Below, piece after piece: positions 11,721 through 23,200 of a stretch of DNA of 64,000 nt. The DNA lies in the NCBI GenBank assembly GCA_001695595.3, contig MBPM02000035.1, positions 434,001 to 498,000 of the forward strand. Direction: 5' to 3'. Below the pieces are notes generated by a model. The model worked only from the letters and a program-made list of their open reading frames with translations, was not told the origin of the DNA and ran no database searches. This stretch comes from Plasmopara viticola (taxonomy: Eukaryota; Oomycota; Peronosporomycetes; Peronosporales; Peronosporaceae). Position numbers and translations under genes: made by a program. Position 1 is the first letter of the stretch, and every line of letters begins with the position of its first letter.

Positions 11721-11742
11721 GGAAAATTTCAAAGTGATGAAC
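11721..11742 (-). promoter_or_regulatory. INR/FPR-like core promoter box
   Basis: On the minus strand this reads TTCATCACTTTGAAATTTTC, followed by C. It resembles the oomycete initiator (TCAYTYY) plus flanking FPR element (CAWTTTNYY). Closely similar boxes (TCAGCACTTTGGAAT and variants) lie at the same distance before the other three intact GIP-like genes. It ends about 45 bp before the chosen ATG, consistent with the short 5' UTRs of oomycete genes. Confidence 0.6.
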
Positions 11743-13319
11743 TGGGTCCAAAAAGTTTGCAAAGGCTTGAATGGCATGTCTTGGAATAAAGGATCACACA
11801 AAAACGGGTACTCAACACCATTTGATACGCCATGCGTCGTGGCACATTTAAAAGGAAAGTATGACCTTAAAAAGTGCAAAAACCTTGCATGGGTATGCCG
11901 TCAGTAAAAACTCTGTGGTAGGTACAATCTTTGCTTAACCCTAATAGGGTTTTGGTACGGAGGGTGTGGACATAATAGGAGCTTAAGAATTGTAGCGACA
12001 ATCTTTGATGCAGATTTCCCAGCGATTTCTGGGGATAGTACGTCCACGGAAGTAGCCAGATGTCCAATCTTATCAATATTCGTGTCGTGTCGTCGACATG
12101 ATTGTAAGAATAGCAACCTGTTGGATTGTATGGCATTCTTATGGCTGTGCATTCTGTTGCATTGCAATTAGGGTAACAAGCATCATTGAGACAATGCTCG
12201 CAGCACGGTACATACCTACCACACATCCCTAAAATGCATACTGAGATCGAGGTCTATAAGAAATGCTGGCAACTGTTAAGGGAAAAGGTGCTTCTTCACG
12301 CCCGATGATACTGTGATACGCGTTAATGGGATAAAATCGACGATCACTGCGATATGAACTGGCTGTTAAGCGTGGCGACGAGACTAGAAGGTACCTCTCT
12401 ATTTTAATGAAGATTCAAAGTCCTGGTTTACCGGTATATATACGGTTTATACATGATTTGATATATGAGATAATTTATAACAGTCAAGCCCCTGCTTTGT
12501 TTTTTTTTATTTGTCGCTTATCAGGTATAGACAAAAATACAGTATGCAAAACCATAAAGATGCACGAAGAGTGGCAAATGACCTAACACGCGACACCGCG
12601 CTTACTTGTATAATTGGCATGAGATGGCCAGCCCGAGGTGAGGTATTTGATGAACCGCTTTATCTACACACGCGAAAGAGCACATTTTCTTCTGAGTAGT
12701 GACTCTGATAAACTTTGATGCGGAAAGCTTTTTGCTAGACGCGTTGGCGCGTCAATGCTTGATCTTGTCGACACAACTGTGGCACTTTGGGACCGTCAAC
12801 CTTTTAAAAAGAGTACGGCGACGCATAACGCTCATCAAGCAGCGGTAGCCGTTTTTGTCTATTGACAGCAGACATGCCGGTAAATGACGATAGCGCTAGG
12901 CTATATGCCCTTATAAAAGGAGAAACACGCACGACCGAAGGCAACATAAGCCTGGCACCTTTTCCATGTGATACAAGTCAAGTGAAAGTTGGAACGTCAA
13001 AAGAAGACAGTGTTTAGTATTAAAGAGCTCAAGAAATGCGGTAGTTGGTCTAATTACCATTGCATATACGCATTTTTGTATAAATCACAATGCTAGATCG
13101 TATGTGAAGTAGATGTTTAATAAATGTGAAAATAGTTTACTTTGCCTCTAAAGTGTAAGATATCACTAGGTCTTGAAATGAATTAATAATAACTCTTTGA
13201 GTCAGGCAGTTGAATCATCTCGATTGTAAGTATTTTAAAAAGGTCGGAGGCATGAACTCACAATTTTTAAGCAAAGACTACGTCTGTTTACTGCAAATTA
13301 GGTCTTCGGCTGCGCTTCA
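11743..13319. other. No convincing gene; one Cys-rich open frame
   Basis: A minus-strand frame at 11867-12226 (119 codons) starts with a Cys-rich stretch (MCGRYVPCCEHCLNDACYPN) but loses that character after about 40 residues and has no homologue that I recognise. The 60-bp motif at about 12,785-12,845 is the reverse complement of 6,005-6,065. Nothing else is supported. Confidence 0.35.
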
Positions 13320-13329
13320 CGTATTTAAT

Positions 13330-14310
13330 CGATTCCGACCTTCTTATGTACAAAATTAGCCGTATTCTGCAGGGTATACAAACGAGGCGTAAGTGTTGTA
13401 GGTTAATGGCGGCTTACACGAAAAAATCGGCTAGTCATATCAATTTAGTACAAGCGATTAGACGAGTCATTAGTTGTAAGCGACTAGAAGCCACCTTTGA
13501 CTCCAATGCCGCGATGAGGAACGCGTACGACTCGCTTGGACTTTAAGAAGTGTTATGGATAGGTCGTCTTCATCAATTGGAGTGCTCATAGCGTCGGGAT
13601 TCACACCAGCGTCTGAATCTTGATGACAATATCCAGAATGCATCGAACTTTTTTCATCTTGACCACTATGAAGTGACGACGAAAACAGAAATTACTCGCC
13701 AAACTCTTTTTCGCAAAGATTTTTCCCCGGCCGTGGTCGTGCATTGTGCGCACCACTAGCATTTGCAACTGAGTTTTCCTCCACTGCAAGACGAATGAAA
13801 GCGATTGCCTTGCAAATCTTGTGATTGTACGTTGACTTGTCCAGCTTTGACGTCAAGTGCTCCAGCTCGACCTTCTGAAATACCACTTTCCATTGATTGT
13901 ACTTCCTATCACCATCTGCAAATAAATTCTCGCGCTCAGAAGTTCGTTCCGTTGAACTTGTTAATGTTAATGTGGTCGGATGCTTTCATTGCGGGGGCAC
14001 AGTCGAGGTCGAAGTCAGGTGGAACGAGTCTTTGGCTCATCACCTGATATAATTGTGGTGCAAGCACTGCTTGGAAAATACAATGTAGATCTGTTTGTCA
14101 GATCATTAGCTCACGACTACTTGCTACATCTAAGCCAGTCGATCATCTGAGCCAGTTTGAACGACTTACTTTTCGAGCACAAGCATCTGAGACCGCCTTT
14201 GCTTGCTTGTGCCGCCAAACAACCGAGTAGTGAAAGAAAACATAAGTCTTTTCTGGCCTTTTGGTCCCTTCCATCGTCCATTATTCGTCGTCATGAGCGT
14301 TAAACCTCGG
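13330..14310 (-). mobile_element. Decayed copia-type 5' end with gag remnant (second copy)
   Basis: This is the sister of the relic at 2,640-3,640 in inverse orientation. On minus, a frame containing SESYAFLIAALESKVASSRL resembles a UBN2-type Gag block, and upstream frames (13,692-13,886) read as mixed Gag-like sequence. Stops and shifts interrupt it. The shared TTCTTTCACTACTCGG block at its 5' side may be LTR or leader sequence. Confidence 0.5.
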
Positions 14311-15299
14311 TTTTGCGCGGCCCCATCGACACCGCTTACCTTGCTCTTTGCGCTTCATGTCTTAGTGTAAGTCAAGACGTCACGAGCTCCTATCCGCAGT
14401 AAATACATTTGTGGGTTTCTTAGTTCGCAACCTTTTGCTACTCTCAAGCCATTACTTTATTTTAGACCCTCCAAGAATTTGAACATCTACGCGCAATAAT
14501 CGTAGTTCTAGGCGCAAATCTTAAATTTGTAGTACTTACTTCGATTGATGAAGACCATTTCGCTCTGCTTGCCTTCGCCTTTTTAAAAAATCGAGATCCC
14601 GAAAAAAAGATGACTTCAGTGCATTACGTCTTAGTCGCCAACAAATCTAATGGCAGCGGCTACGCCACGCGAAATCGCTACACGCGTGGAGCATTTTTAC
14701 CAAGTCGGCGTGACATGTGGTGAAGCGCGAAGCCACTCTATTTTTCACGGACCCTTGAGCCAAGTATCACCACGTCAAGGCTAGCGACATTGCGTTCGGC
14801 CTGATGTTGCTGCACTTGAGTGCTGACTGCCATCACGTGACTGCTGCTACTTGATCTTCGTATTGGTCATGTCGTGTAAATCAATAAAAGGAGCATTATC
14901 TGCTTCGAGTGGCCTCCGTCGGCTTAAAGCTCAATGGCCAAGCTACTAAGATTAAACAACTTGCTCTCCTTATCGATTTTACTGCGCTGCTAGTGAAAAT
15001 GGAATACGCAATGAGTGTCTTTGTGGCACCGCATGGACGCAGAAGCGCATCGTAAAGTCGTCAGAGAGCGAACCAAGCCGTTTTTCGATGAAGTTGTTAA
15101 GCACCTTATCACTTAGTGTAGCTAAAACAACATTTTGTTTACCAAGCGTAAATAAAGCTTCTCGATTTAAGGAGTGCGTTTATTAAATGCAGGTTAGATT
15201 TGAAACCAATGGTTGAAATAATAGTCTCCCTTCTATTTTAGGGTACTTTTCGGAGCTAGAGCGTCAGCAATTACGTATTAAAGGGCGCTTCTTGTATGG
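14311..15299. other. No feature recognised
   Basis: No open frame above about 60 codons and no motif. Protein-like stretches without continuity suggest decayed transposon sequence, but no family can be named. Confidence 0.4.
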
Positions 15300-15540
15300 G
15301 TCGTAAATAGCTGTGACTGACAACACAACAGGATCAATATAAAGATCGGGTAGCAGTTACCTACACCCCTAATATATTGTACATACAGGTCAGTACTATG
15401 AACTGTTCAGCATCTTCTGCTGTCAGAGTCTCAAAGCTTTATTGCCCATCTACAAGATTATGACAGCTCGCTCTGACTCACAATGGCCATAGCAAAGTCA
15501 ACTTTCCAGTTCCTGATCTGTATCTGATAAACACATCACT
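15300..15540. repeat. Degenerate copy of the ~190-bp GIP-associated repeat
   Basis: The stretch ACTGACAACACAACAGGATCA followed by AAAGATCGGGTAGCAG corresponds to the unit seen repeatedly at 44.98-45.6 kb, 46.56-46.88 kb and 60.54-61.0 kb (ACAACACGACAGGATC, GATCGGGTAGCAG). It again sits next to GIP-related sequence (15,935 and 16,557). Confidence 0.5.
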
Positions 15541-15930
15541 TCAATTCTATACTAATGTATGATCACGCTTTTTAAAGAATGTGTTCACGTACCGTGTGTG
15601 CAAACTCAAAGATAAAGAGGCTAAAAAGACTCTCGATACTGCGTGCAATGTGTGAAAAGATAAAAATATAGCGAAGACAATAGTATGGCTTGTTACAAGA
15701 ACGGCCGATTTTTGAAATAGAAGAAACAACCCAATATTATACATGGTGGCCGATTTCGGAAAATGCGTCGAATATATTCGATATGTAGCGCATATTAAAG
15801 GCAGTCTATCGTTAAGTTTTTGCAGCAACGATACACTTTCTGTACTGTCCTGACTAGTTATGTATGCATACAAATGTAGAAAGCGATAGAAATACAACAT
15901 GCGTGTAGTAGTTAGTAGCTAAGATTGGAG
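15541..15930. other. No feature recognised
   Basis: A 117-codon minus-strand open frame (15547-15900) has low-complexity, Leu/Ser/Phe-rich content with no recognisable motif. I treat it as chance. Confidence 0.35.
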
Positions 15931-15934
15931 CACT

Positions 15935-15975
15935 GATTGCAAGCCTTTAGACGAGCTCACAAGCAATAAATTTTG
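15935..15975 (+). pseudogene. GIP-like 3'-end remnant
   Basis: GATTGCAAGCCTTTAGACGA followed by GCTCACAAGCAATAA matches the stop-codon region and 3' flank shared by the other GIP loci (17,240; 43,213; 59,070; and the reverse of 10,890). Nothing of the body of the gene is left upstream. Confidence 0.6.
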
Positions 15976-16556
15976 CGACCTTTGCGGCCTCTTTGCATAA
16001 TCTATTGACCTTTGTTCGGTGCATACGTTTTGTTCATCCCACTAGATATACCGTAACAAATTAGCCGAATAGCGCCGACCATACTATTTGATGACGTTTC
16101 TATACATGCGCTCTGAGCATACAATTCGGTATCTCACTAAAAAATATTTTTAGAAGGAGCCAACTACTTTGTACTTAGATGCTTTTACGACCTTCAGTGA
16201 TGCAAAGTTTTCGCGTACTTTGCCCAATCGAGCCAAAACAAATTTAACGTACCTGCGCAAGAGCATGGTCGGGGGTAAGATGCAGACAAATCCACTTAAG
16301 CGAGTAGAATTGTGCTGATAAGGAATAGTTCGACTTCGGCATACCCGTAGCTCGCTTTTAACGCTTCTGAACGATAAGCTGATACAAATATTGTCTTATG
16401 AATAAATCAACTCGATCTAGGGTCAGATAAAACCGACTTCAGATCAGCGCTATTTACATATGAGTGATTGCGTCGTAGCGTTAAACAATTTAACCATGAT
16501 CAGGAATCTGGCACCCTTCCGGGATAGCTATTTTTACGATACCAGGATATTGACGA

Positions 16557-17262
16557 ATGATGCACCATGTCGTCAACGCTGAGCACACTTCGCGAAGACT
16601 CATATTGGGAGGATCAGCCGTTAAAGAGCACGAAGACATATACCGTCGGCCTTCGCGAGCTGCCAATAGTAACAGCCATTGCGGTGGTGTTCTTATAATT
16701 TCTACACTACTCCTTTGTGCATCGGAGTTAGGCCTCCTGACTTTGTGGCGATAGGTACGCAATACCTAAACGGAACGCTTTATGGCGAGCAGATTCCAGT
16801 CGTTTCATATCACTGCCACCCGGACAAAAATTATACAACCGGAAGACACGATTTCTCTCTGCTGAAATTGTCTAGACCGAGTACGATTAAGCCCGTCCAG
16901 CTATTTAATGTGGACGATCCAGACTGACATGATGGCGAAGGCTATGGGCTGGGGCTGCACCATTTTTTTCTAACGGTACATTCTCTGATGTACTGCTGGC
17001 TGTCGACCTGAGATTGTGGAGCTTTGAGGACTGCTTTGCAAAATTTCAAGTCGATATTACGAGCCTGTGCGCAGGCGGTGTCAAGGATAAGGACGCTTGC
17101 GAGGGTGATAATGGTGGTCCACCTGGAAAGGAGCAGAAAGATGGTGACACCCTCATTGATCTGATCGGTTGGGGTCGCGGTTGCAGTGTAGAGGGATTTC
17201 CGACGCGTGTCGTCCGCTCTCCCATGGATTGAAAACATGATTGCAAGTCTACAGACGAGCTC
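16557..17262 (+). pseudogene. GIP-like pseudogene with frameshifts and a stop
   Basis: Pieces of an entire GIP-like protein are in order but in different frames: NAEHTSRRLILGG, then TKTYTVGLRE in another frame, CGGVL, QYLNGTLYGEQIPVVSYHCH, RHDFSLLKLSRPS, then after a TGA at about 16,925 AMGWG, LRLWSFEDCFAKF, LCAGGVKDKDACEGDNGGPP, and DLIGWGRGCS. The catalytic Ser position is Asn (GDNGGP), so even before decay it was an inhibitor-type member. The original start and most of the signal peptide are lost. It is on plus, opposite to the intact genes. Confidence 0.88.
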
Positions 17263-17739
17263 TCAAGCAATGTTCTTACGATCGTTGCGTGTTCATTATT
17301 GATAAAGTTCATTATCGATCAAAAATTGTTTATTTTATCTTATGGTCAATCGGTTGACCACACCGTTTGTTCATGGCTCTATGTAATGCGCGTCGAGTTG
17401 ACGTATCACTAGACATACCCCGTAAGTACAACCAAATTTGTCTCAGTAGCATTGTCTGTTTGTGAGTGAAGAACGTCAGAGCATATCATAGATAAGGGCT
17501 CACCTATTCCTCGATCAAAAGACTTGCTGGTTTCCCACGCGTCTCTAGTAAATGCGCTAGAGAAGAAAACATCGACCAATTTTAATCTTCGGTCGGAAGA
17601 TGCATCATAAATATCCAAAGTTTAAACGGCCCAATGCAATAGCACAAACTCTTTTTTTTGTAATTTCTACAACGATTTATAATATCTGTGTTAATAGTGT
17701 TGAGCCATTGAATTGCAGAATACGCTGGACAGAAAAAAC

Positions 17740-18010
17740 GTCACAACTGTGGATATGTACCCTCCAAGCCTTGGATGGTCTCCGAAAAGCACCATTTCTT
17801 GTATCTTCTATTCCCGACTGTGTTACATATAAGGAGTGTTACCCGAAATTTAATTTCAGTGACACGAATCTGTGCCCAAGTGGTGCCAAGGGTGTGGACG
17901 CGTGTGAGGGTGATCATTCCAATGATGAAGGAGCGGGAAAATGGCGACATTTCAATTATCTGGTTTGTAGGGATAGCGATTGCGGTAAAAAGGGTTTGAA
18001 ACCGATTTTT
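17740..18010 (+). pseudogene. GIP-like C-terminal relic
   Basis: The reading YKECYPKFNFSDTNLCPSGA, KGVDACEGDHSND, then in another frame NGDISIIWFVGIAIAVKRV aligns with the C-terminal third of the intact genes (EECNALFSIDNSSLCAGGV, DTCVHDNGGP, GDVLIGVMKWGLGCG). It follows the preceding pseudogene in the same orientation by about 500 bp, so the two are remains of a tandem pair. Confidence 0.72.
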
Positions 18011-19100
18011 TGCACGTCTTCACAGATATTAATCCCGCAAGCAACGGCTTTACAGCTTTACATAGCTACTGGGCGTTAAATACCTTTTTTTTCAGATAGC
18101 CGACAATCCTGTGCTTTGTCGACAGGATCGAAGAAAAAAAGAGCTGCTCGAACGAACCTTGTTCATACAGGTGCCTCTACAATTTTGGAGAGGCTGTCGC
18201 AATGCAATATGAGGTATACACTTGCGGACTCTTAAACCTTATGCTATGATATCCATTACTATACGAATTGTCGCAATGTAACAGAAGCTTAAACCATATT
18301 GAGAGGGATACTTTTTGCTCGGAAAAATATCGCACACTCCTGCTCGGTAGTGACAAGCAGCGCAAGGTTAGAACATGTCTTGGCCCTTGCACTCGATGCA
18401 ACTCACAAATGACATGTGTTAAAAAAAAGTATTGCATCTCTCATTAAGAAACCTGTCTGCCAGCTTTTCTTCTAATGCAAAAACAGCGGTCGATTTTCCC
18501 GAGTATCTATGCTCGAGATTTGGACTTTCCTAAACCATCGGTATATAATTTAAGAGCAAATCAGCATCCCATTTACTTGTTTTTAAGACTGCCAATCGTA
18601 ACTTTGCGATATCCTTGGACAGTCAAATTCACCTCCATCTTTCCGATCAACGACACTTAACAGCTCGATAAAGATTCCTACTGCCACTGCTGCTATTTTA
18701 ATGGCTATTGCCTATGGATGGGAAACCTATCAAAAATGAGTCTATCGATGATAACAATTATCGCAATGGTGTTTTGGTTGCTCCACACATTCGTGCTTGG
18801 TTGCCAGACTCTAAAAGATCGTGAGGTTGTGAGGTTTTGACGATAATATTAGCTATAATAATGTCATACGGCGAAATACAAGACTTTGCAAAACGCTCAA
18901 AGCGTCACGGGCTTCGCATCATGCATATGTGAAAAGCAAGAGAACCTGAGTAGCTCAACGTGAGCGTAGTGCGATTGGAACTTACCGAACAAGATTGCCA
19001 AATGGTATGTGCAAGGAATAAAATTTGTCAAAATGCATGATCTGTATTTATTAGAGGAAGAGGCTGATGCAGTACTCATTGGAATCGCAAAACATATCAA
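18011..19100. other. No feature recognised
   Basis: No gene or clear repeat. A few words near 18,090-18,150 (GACAGGATCGAAGAA) faintly echo the GIP-associated repeat. Confidence 0.4.
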
Positions 19101-19106
19101 CAAATG

Positions 19107-19252
19107 TGTTGAGAAGAAAGTAAAAACCGAAGTGAATATATTTATCCTGACCAATGAACGGCTACCATATGTAATTACTAATTGTGACGTACTTGTAATT
19201 ATTGTGAAGCCATCCACCTGTTCAACATGCATTCAGCGGTGTAATGTTAACA
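19107..19252 (-). repeat. 3' LTR of the copia element
   Basis: 146 bp, identical to 23404-23549. TG/CA termini; AAATG target duplication immediately outside at 19102-19106. Confidence 0.95.
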
Positions 19253-19265
19253 CTCCCACTCACCG

Positions 19266-22200
19266 CTAATGCTGTGTGTCCTTTGTTGCTGACTTGGTCT
19301 TGATTCCTGTGGCTTCGCGCAGATACTTAAGCATCTTGGTCCCAACTGCCTTCGTCAGCATATCTGCAAGCTGACTCTTCGTGTCGATATATTCGATCTT
19401 CAACAGTCCTTCTTGCACGTTCTCACGAATAAAGTGGTGCTTGATGTCCACATGCTTCGTCCTAGCATGGTATCCGGCGTTATTGGCTAACGCAATCGCA
19501 CCCTGGTTGTCTTCCCAAACCTGTGTGCCTTCAACTTGCTCGTGACCCATGTCCTTTAGCATTGCCCGCGACCAAAGAACTTCTTGTGTGCATAAGCTGA
19601 GAGCCATATACTCAGCTTCCGCTGAGCTCAGCGCAACTGTCCGCTGGTACTTCGACTTAAATACCACTGGTGCGCTTGCAATCATGACCATAATTCCCGA
19701 GACCGAGCGTCTGTCATCCGTGTTGCTGCCCCAATCTGCATCCGAGTATGCCTTGACCGTAACGCTTCCAGTTCCTCGGTAGACGATACCGATTTGACGC
19801 GTGGTCTTCAGATACCGTACTACTCGAATTGCTGCGCTCCAATGTTGTAGTCCTGGGTTCTCCAGAAAACGTGATAGCTGCGTCACCACGTAAGCAATAT
19901 CAGGCCGAGTGCATGTCGTTTTGTACAGCAAGCATCCAATCAAAGAGCGACAAGGCTTTGATCGCATTGTCGACCGTCCCTCTTCCGTTGTGGGTGACTG
20001 CTTTGACGACAGCTTCAATCCTGATACGCAAGGGTTTTCAACACTTTTGGCATCTTGTTGACCGAATCGCTTGACCACGTCATCGATGTAGCGAGTCTGT
20101 TTGATCATCAATACTCCAGCTGATCTGTCGTGATCAATTTCCATACCCAAAATAAATTCCGCCTGACCAAGCTCCTTCATCTTGAAAGCATTCTTGAGTA
20201 CTCCCTTTACTTGATTTAATTCTTTGCTGCTTCTTGCTGCGATAATCATGTCGTCCACATATAGTCCAACGTAAGCAAAACCTTCTTTAGTTCTCTTGAC
20301 ATAAACACATTGATCTGCTCCGCAACTCTTAAAGCCATTCCTGATGAAGACACGATGTATTGTCTTGTTCCAGGCACTCGCTGCTTGCTTAAGTCCGTAA
20401 ATAGCCTTGTTTAGTTGACATATGTTTCCTTGAGCATTGTCGACACCAAGCGGAACTTCCATAAAAACGTTGTCCGTCAACACGCTATTAAGAAAAGCCG
20501 TGTCGACGTCCAGCTGTTCCATTTGATAGCCACATTCAACACATACCGAGAGAATTATTCGGATCGAATTCATGTTGGCAACCGGGGAATATGTTTCGAA
20601 AAAGTCAACGCCATACTTCTGCTTGAAACCTTTCGCGACTAGTCGTGCCTTGTATCGCACGATAGCGCCATTCTGATCACGCTTTTTGGCAAATACCCAT
20701 CGTGATCCAATTGTGCGTCCAATCTCCCCTCGTGGCTGCAATGTCCACGTTTTATTCTCTTCGTGAGAGCGAAGCTCAGCATCCATTGCTTCACGCCATT
20801 TCATTGCATCGTCGCTTGCCATTGCTTGAGTATAAGTAGTCGGTGAGTCCATATCATCGTCAATATTTACAGCGTAGGCAAGAAAGGCTTCCGCAATTAG
20901 TCCATCTTCGTCAATCCTAGCACGCTTTGGAGTCGGTGGACCCTCACTTCCTTCTGTTGACTCTCCACCATCGGAACCGTTTCTTAGCATAAGCACTGGC
21001 TCACGTCTTACTCGTGTTCGCTCCAATTCAGGCCGAAACACCAAACGATCTTCTTGTTGCACTTGGGAAGGTTGATGATACTCCGTTAGCTCAAGCCCGT
21101 TTCGTACAGGGCTCTCAGAAGGCATTAGCCGCTGTACAACGGCGCTTGGCGTACGATTCACATCCTCCATATTGACATCCTCGACTGTCTCTTCGACAGC
21201 TCCCATGGGATCGTCCGGAACTGACTGTCGATCCACTTGATGCTGAACATTGACTTCATCGCCATCCTTAACTACTTGAACAATTGTTTCCGGCTTAAGC
21301 TCTTGCGTGTCGTAGATGCCGCCCACCTCACGCTCATCCAACTTTACAGAGCGGGTCACTTTAATCTTGGCATTCTCCAAGTCAAACACGCGATAGCCCT
21401 TGACATTCTTTGCATAGCCAAGAAACATACACTTGAAACTCTTGGGTTCCAGTTTGGTCCGTTTCACATCGTCAATATGAGCGTAGCCTTGCGAACCAAA
21501 TACGCGCAGGTGATCCATTCGAGGCTTCATTTTGAAAACTAGCTCATACGGCGTGGTGTCAGGATGGACCGCATTGCTGGAGCGATTAATTAAATAAACC
21601 GCTGTATTTACCGCTTCCGCCCACCATTCCGTCGATACGCTCTTGTAGTGTAACATGCTGCGGGCTTTCTCCATAATTGTCCTGTTCATACGCTCCGCTA
21701 CTCCGTTCTGCTGCGGGCTGTATGGGACGGAGCGCTGGTGTACAATGCCGTTCTCTTGACATATTCCTGCCATTTTCTTGTTTACGAACTCGGTTCCGTT
21801 GTCGGATCGCAAACATCTTAGTCGTGCACCCCACTGGTTTTCGTATAATGTCAGAAACTCCTTGAACTTGCCAGCAACTTCACTCTTGCTCTTGATCAGA
21901 AAAATTGCAACATATCGTGAAAAGTCATCCACAAACGTGAGAATGTATTTGGCACCACCCTTCGAGATAGTTCGCATTGGCCCCATGACATCTGTGTGAA
22001 CACGCTCCAACACACGTGTCGTCTTTGTCATTGAACGAGACGGAAACACCGTGATCGTCTGCTTGCCCTTCAAACACCCGGCACACAATTTTTCCACACT
22101 TTGCTTGATAATTGGGATACCATTAGTCAATCGCTGTGTCCTGATCAGCGCATCCTTGCTGGGGTGCCCCATGCGTGCATGCCAAAGCTCCCACTGATTG

Positions 22201-22664
22201 TCAGCCCCAGTATATTCAACGAGACATGCTTCTTCTTGCTCACAGTCAAGAAAATACGACTTTCCAACTTTTGTGCCCGACGCAATTGCTTGCTTCTTGT
22301 TCCAAATGACACATGACGAACGCGAGAATTCCACACTCATGCCACGCTCTGCCAACTTGCCAACTGACAGCAACCTTCTGTCGAGTCCGGGAATGTGCAG
22401 AACTTCAACCATGCGAATCCTCATTCCGTTCAAACCAGTCAATTTTACCGTGCCGGCTCCTTTGACAAGCAACTTCTTCCCGTCTGCAATCGTAATTTCG
22501 ATGCTACCTTCTAGGCCCTTGTACTCGATCAAGTCCTTCCTGTGTGGGGTCATGTGGGAAGTTGCTCCACTATCAATCAGCCATCCTGATGACTTCCCTT
22601 TACCAACAGCAAACACCGTGTCGTCGCTGTTGAATCTTTTACCGGCGGGGCAGTTCCGCTTCAT
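19266..22664 (-). CDS. Copia Pol: protease, integrase, RT, RNase H (1132 aa)
   Basis: Copies the element's RNA to DNA and inserts it. Domains in order: end of the Gag CCHC knuckle (residues 1-5, MKRNC), protease DSGA (31-34), integrase zinc finger H162-x4-H167, C194-x2-C197, integrase core D225, D288, E324 (D-x62-D-x35-E), GKGY-type linker, RT with YVDD at 802-805, RNase H with D975/D977, E1016/E1018 and D1052. All catalytic residues are present and there is no internal stop. The true polyprotein starts in gag; ATG at 22664 is only the first Met after the inversion breakpoint (22677/22678). In this copy Pol therefore lacks its natural start and Gag fusion. Confidence 0.95.
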   Translation of the reverse strand: MKRNCPAGKRFNSDDTVFAVGKGKSSGWLIDSGATSHMTPHRKDLIEYKGLEGSIEITIADGKKLLVKGAGTVKLTGLNGMRIRMVEVLHIPGLDRRLLSVGKLAERGMSVEFSRSSCVIWNKKQAIASGTKVGKSYFLDCEQEEACLVEYTGADNQWELWHARMGHPSKDALIRTQRLTNGIPIIKQSVEKLCAGCLKGKQTITVFPSRSMTKTTRVLERVHTDVMGPMRTISKGGAKYILTFVDDFSRYVAIFLIKSKSEVAGKFKEFLTLYENQWGARLRCLRSDNGTEFVNKKMAGICQENGIVHQRSVPYSPQQNGVAERMNRTIMEKARSMLHYKSVSTEWWAEAVNTAVYLINRSSNAVHPDTTPYELVFKMKPRMDHLRVFGSQGYAHIDDVKRTKLEPKSFKCMFLGYAKNVKGYRVFDLENAKIKVTRSVKLDEREVGGIYDTQELKPETIVQVVKDGDEVNVQHQVDRQSVPDDPMGAVEETVEDVNMEDVNRTPSAVVQRLMPSESPVRNGLELTEYHQPSQVQQEDRLVFRPELERTRVRREPVLMLRNGSDGGESTEGSEGPPTPKRARIDEDGLIAEAFLAYAVNIDDDMDSPTTYTQAMASDDAMKWREAMDAELRSHEENKTWTLQPRGEIGRTIGSRWVFAKKRDQNGAIVRYKARLVAKGFKQKYGVDFFETYSPVANMNSIRIILSVCVECGYQMEQLDVDTAFLNSVLTDNVFMEVPLGVDNAQGNICQLNKAIYGLKQAASAWNKTIHRVFIRNGFKSCGADQCVYVKRTKEGFAYVGLYVDDMIIAARSSKELNQVKGVLKNAFKMKELGQAEFILGMEIDHDRSAGVLMIKQTRYIDDVVKRFGQQDAKSVENPCVSGLKLSSKQSPTTEEGRSTMRSKPCRSLIGCLLYKTTCTRPDIAYVVTQLSRFLENPGLQHWSAAIRVVRYLKTTRQIGIVYRGTGSVTVKAYSDADWGSNTDDRRSVSGIMVMIASAPVVFKSKYQRTVALSSAEAEYMALSLCTQEVLWSRAMLKDMGHEQVEGTQVWEDNQGAIALANNAGYHARTKHVDIKHHFIRENVQEGLLKIEYIDTKSQLADMLTKAVGTKMLKYLREATGIKTKSATKDTQH

Positions 22665-22677
22665 GTGTCCAAACTGG

Positions 22678-23200
22678 TCAAGGCATCATTGCTCAAGGCG
22701 TTGAGATCCAGCACCAGACCAAGATTCGGTCGGCTACGCGTGCTATGGAGGCGTGGGGAACCCTCCGCGATTTCTACAATCGCTCGACTCTTCACAATCG
22801 TGTTGTGATGACTCGTCGTCTACATGAGTTCAAGATGGAAAGTGGAACAAGCATGGCAGAGCATCTGGACTCTTTTGACGAGCTAGTAGTGGGACTACAG
22901 ACTACGGGAGAGCAAATTGATGAGTCACGCCAGCTGGTGGTACTTCTCAGCAGTCTACCTTCGGAGTACGACTTGATTTCGTCAATTGTGGAAAATGCAA
23001 GAGACATTTCGTTGATAGAAGTCAAGGAGAAGCTGCTCAAAGAGTCGGAGAAGCTGCAGAGGAAAGAAGCTACAGAGAAAGCGTTTCGCGTAAATGGAAA
23101 TGGAAATGCTAGAAGATTCAAAGGTGGACGGGACAATGGGCGAAAGGGTGGTCCTCCACGCAATAACGGCGGATTCAAGGGCAAGTGCTTCAACTGTGGC
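22678..23200 (+). pseudogene. Inverted middle part of copia gag (UBN2 and first half of CCHC)
   Basis: Gag coding sense here is on plus, opposite to the rest of the element: AMEAWGTLRDFYNRSTLHNR, LSSLPSEYDLISSIVE, a Gly/Arg-rich basic tail and the half-knuckle CFNCG. Both ends of this 523-bp block meet the flanking minus-strand gag/pol frame exactly if the block is read in reverse complement: the N-terminal frame continues in phase, and CFNCG meets QFGHMKRNC to give CX2CX4HX4C. It is thus a clean inversion with no loss, probably at 2-3 bp of GGC/GCC inverted microhomology. Confidence 0.9.

Noticed and set aside
11867..12226. 119-codon Cys-rich minus-strand frame as a secreted or zinc-binding protein
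   Set aside because: Only the first ~40 residues are Cys-rich; there is no signal peptide, no known spacing of cysteines, no promoter-like box and no second copy in the window.
22198..22704. 168-codon plus-strand frame
   Set aside because: Antisense to the copia pol and running into the gag inversion breakpoint; no protein character of its own.
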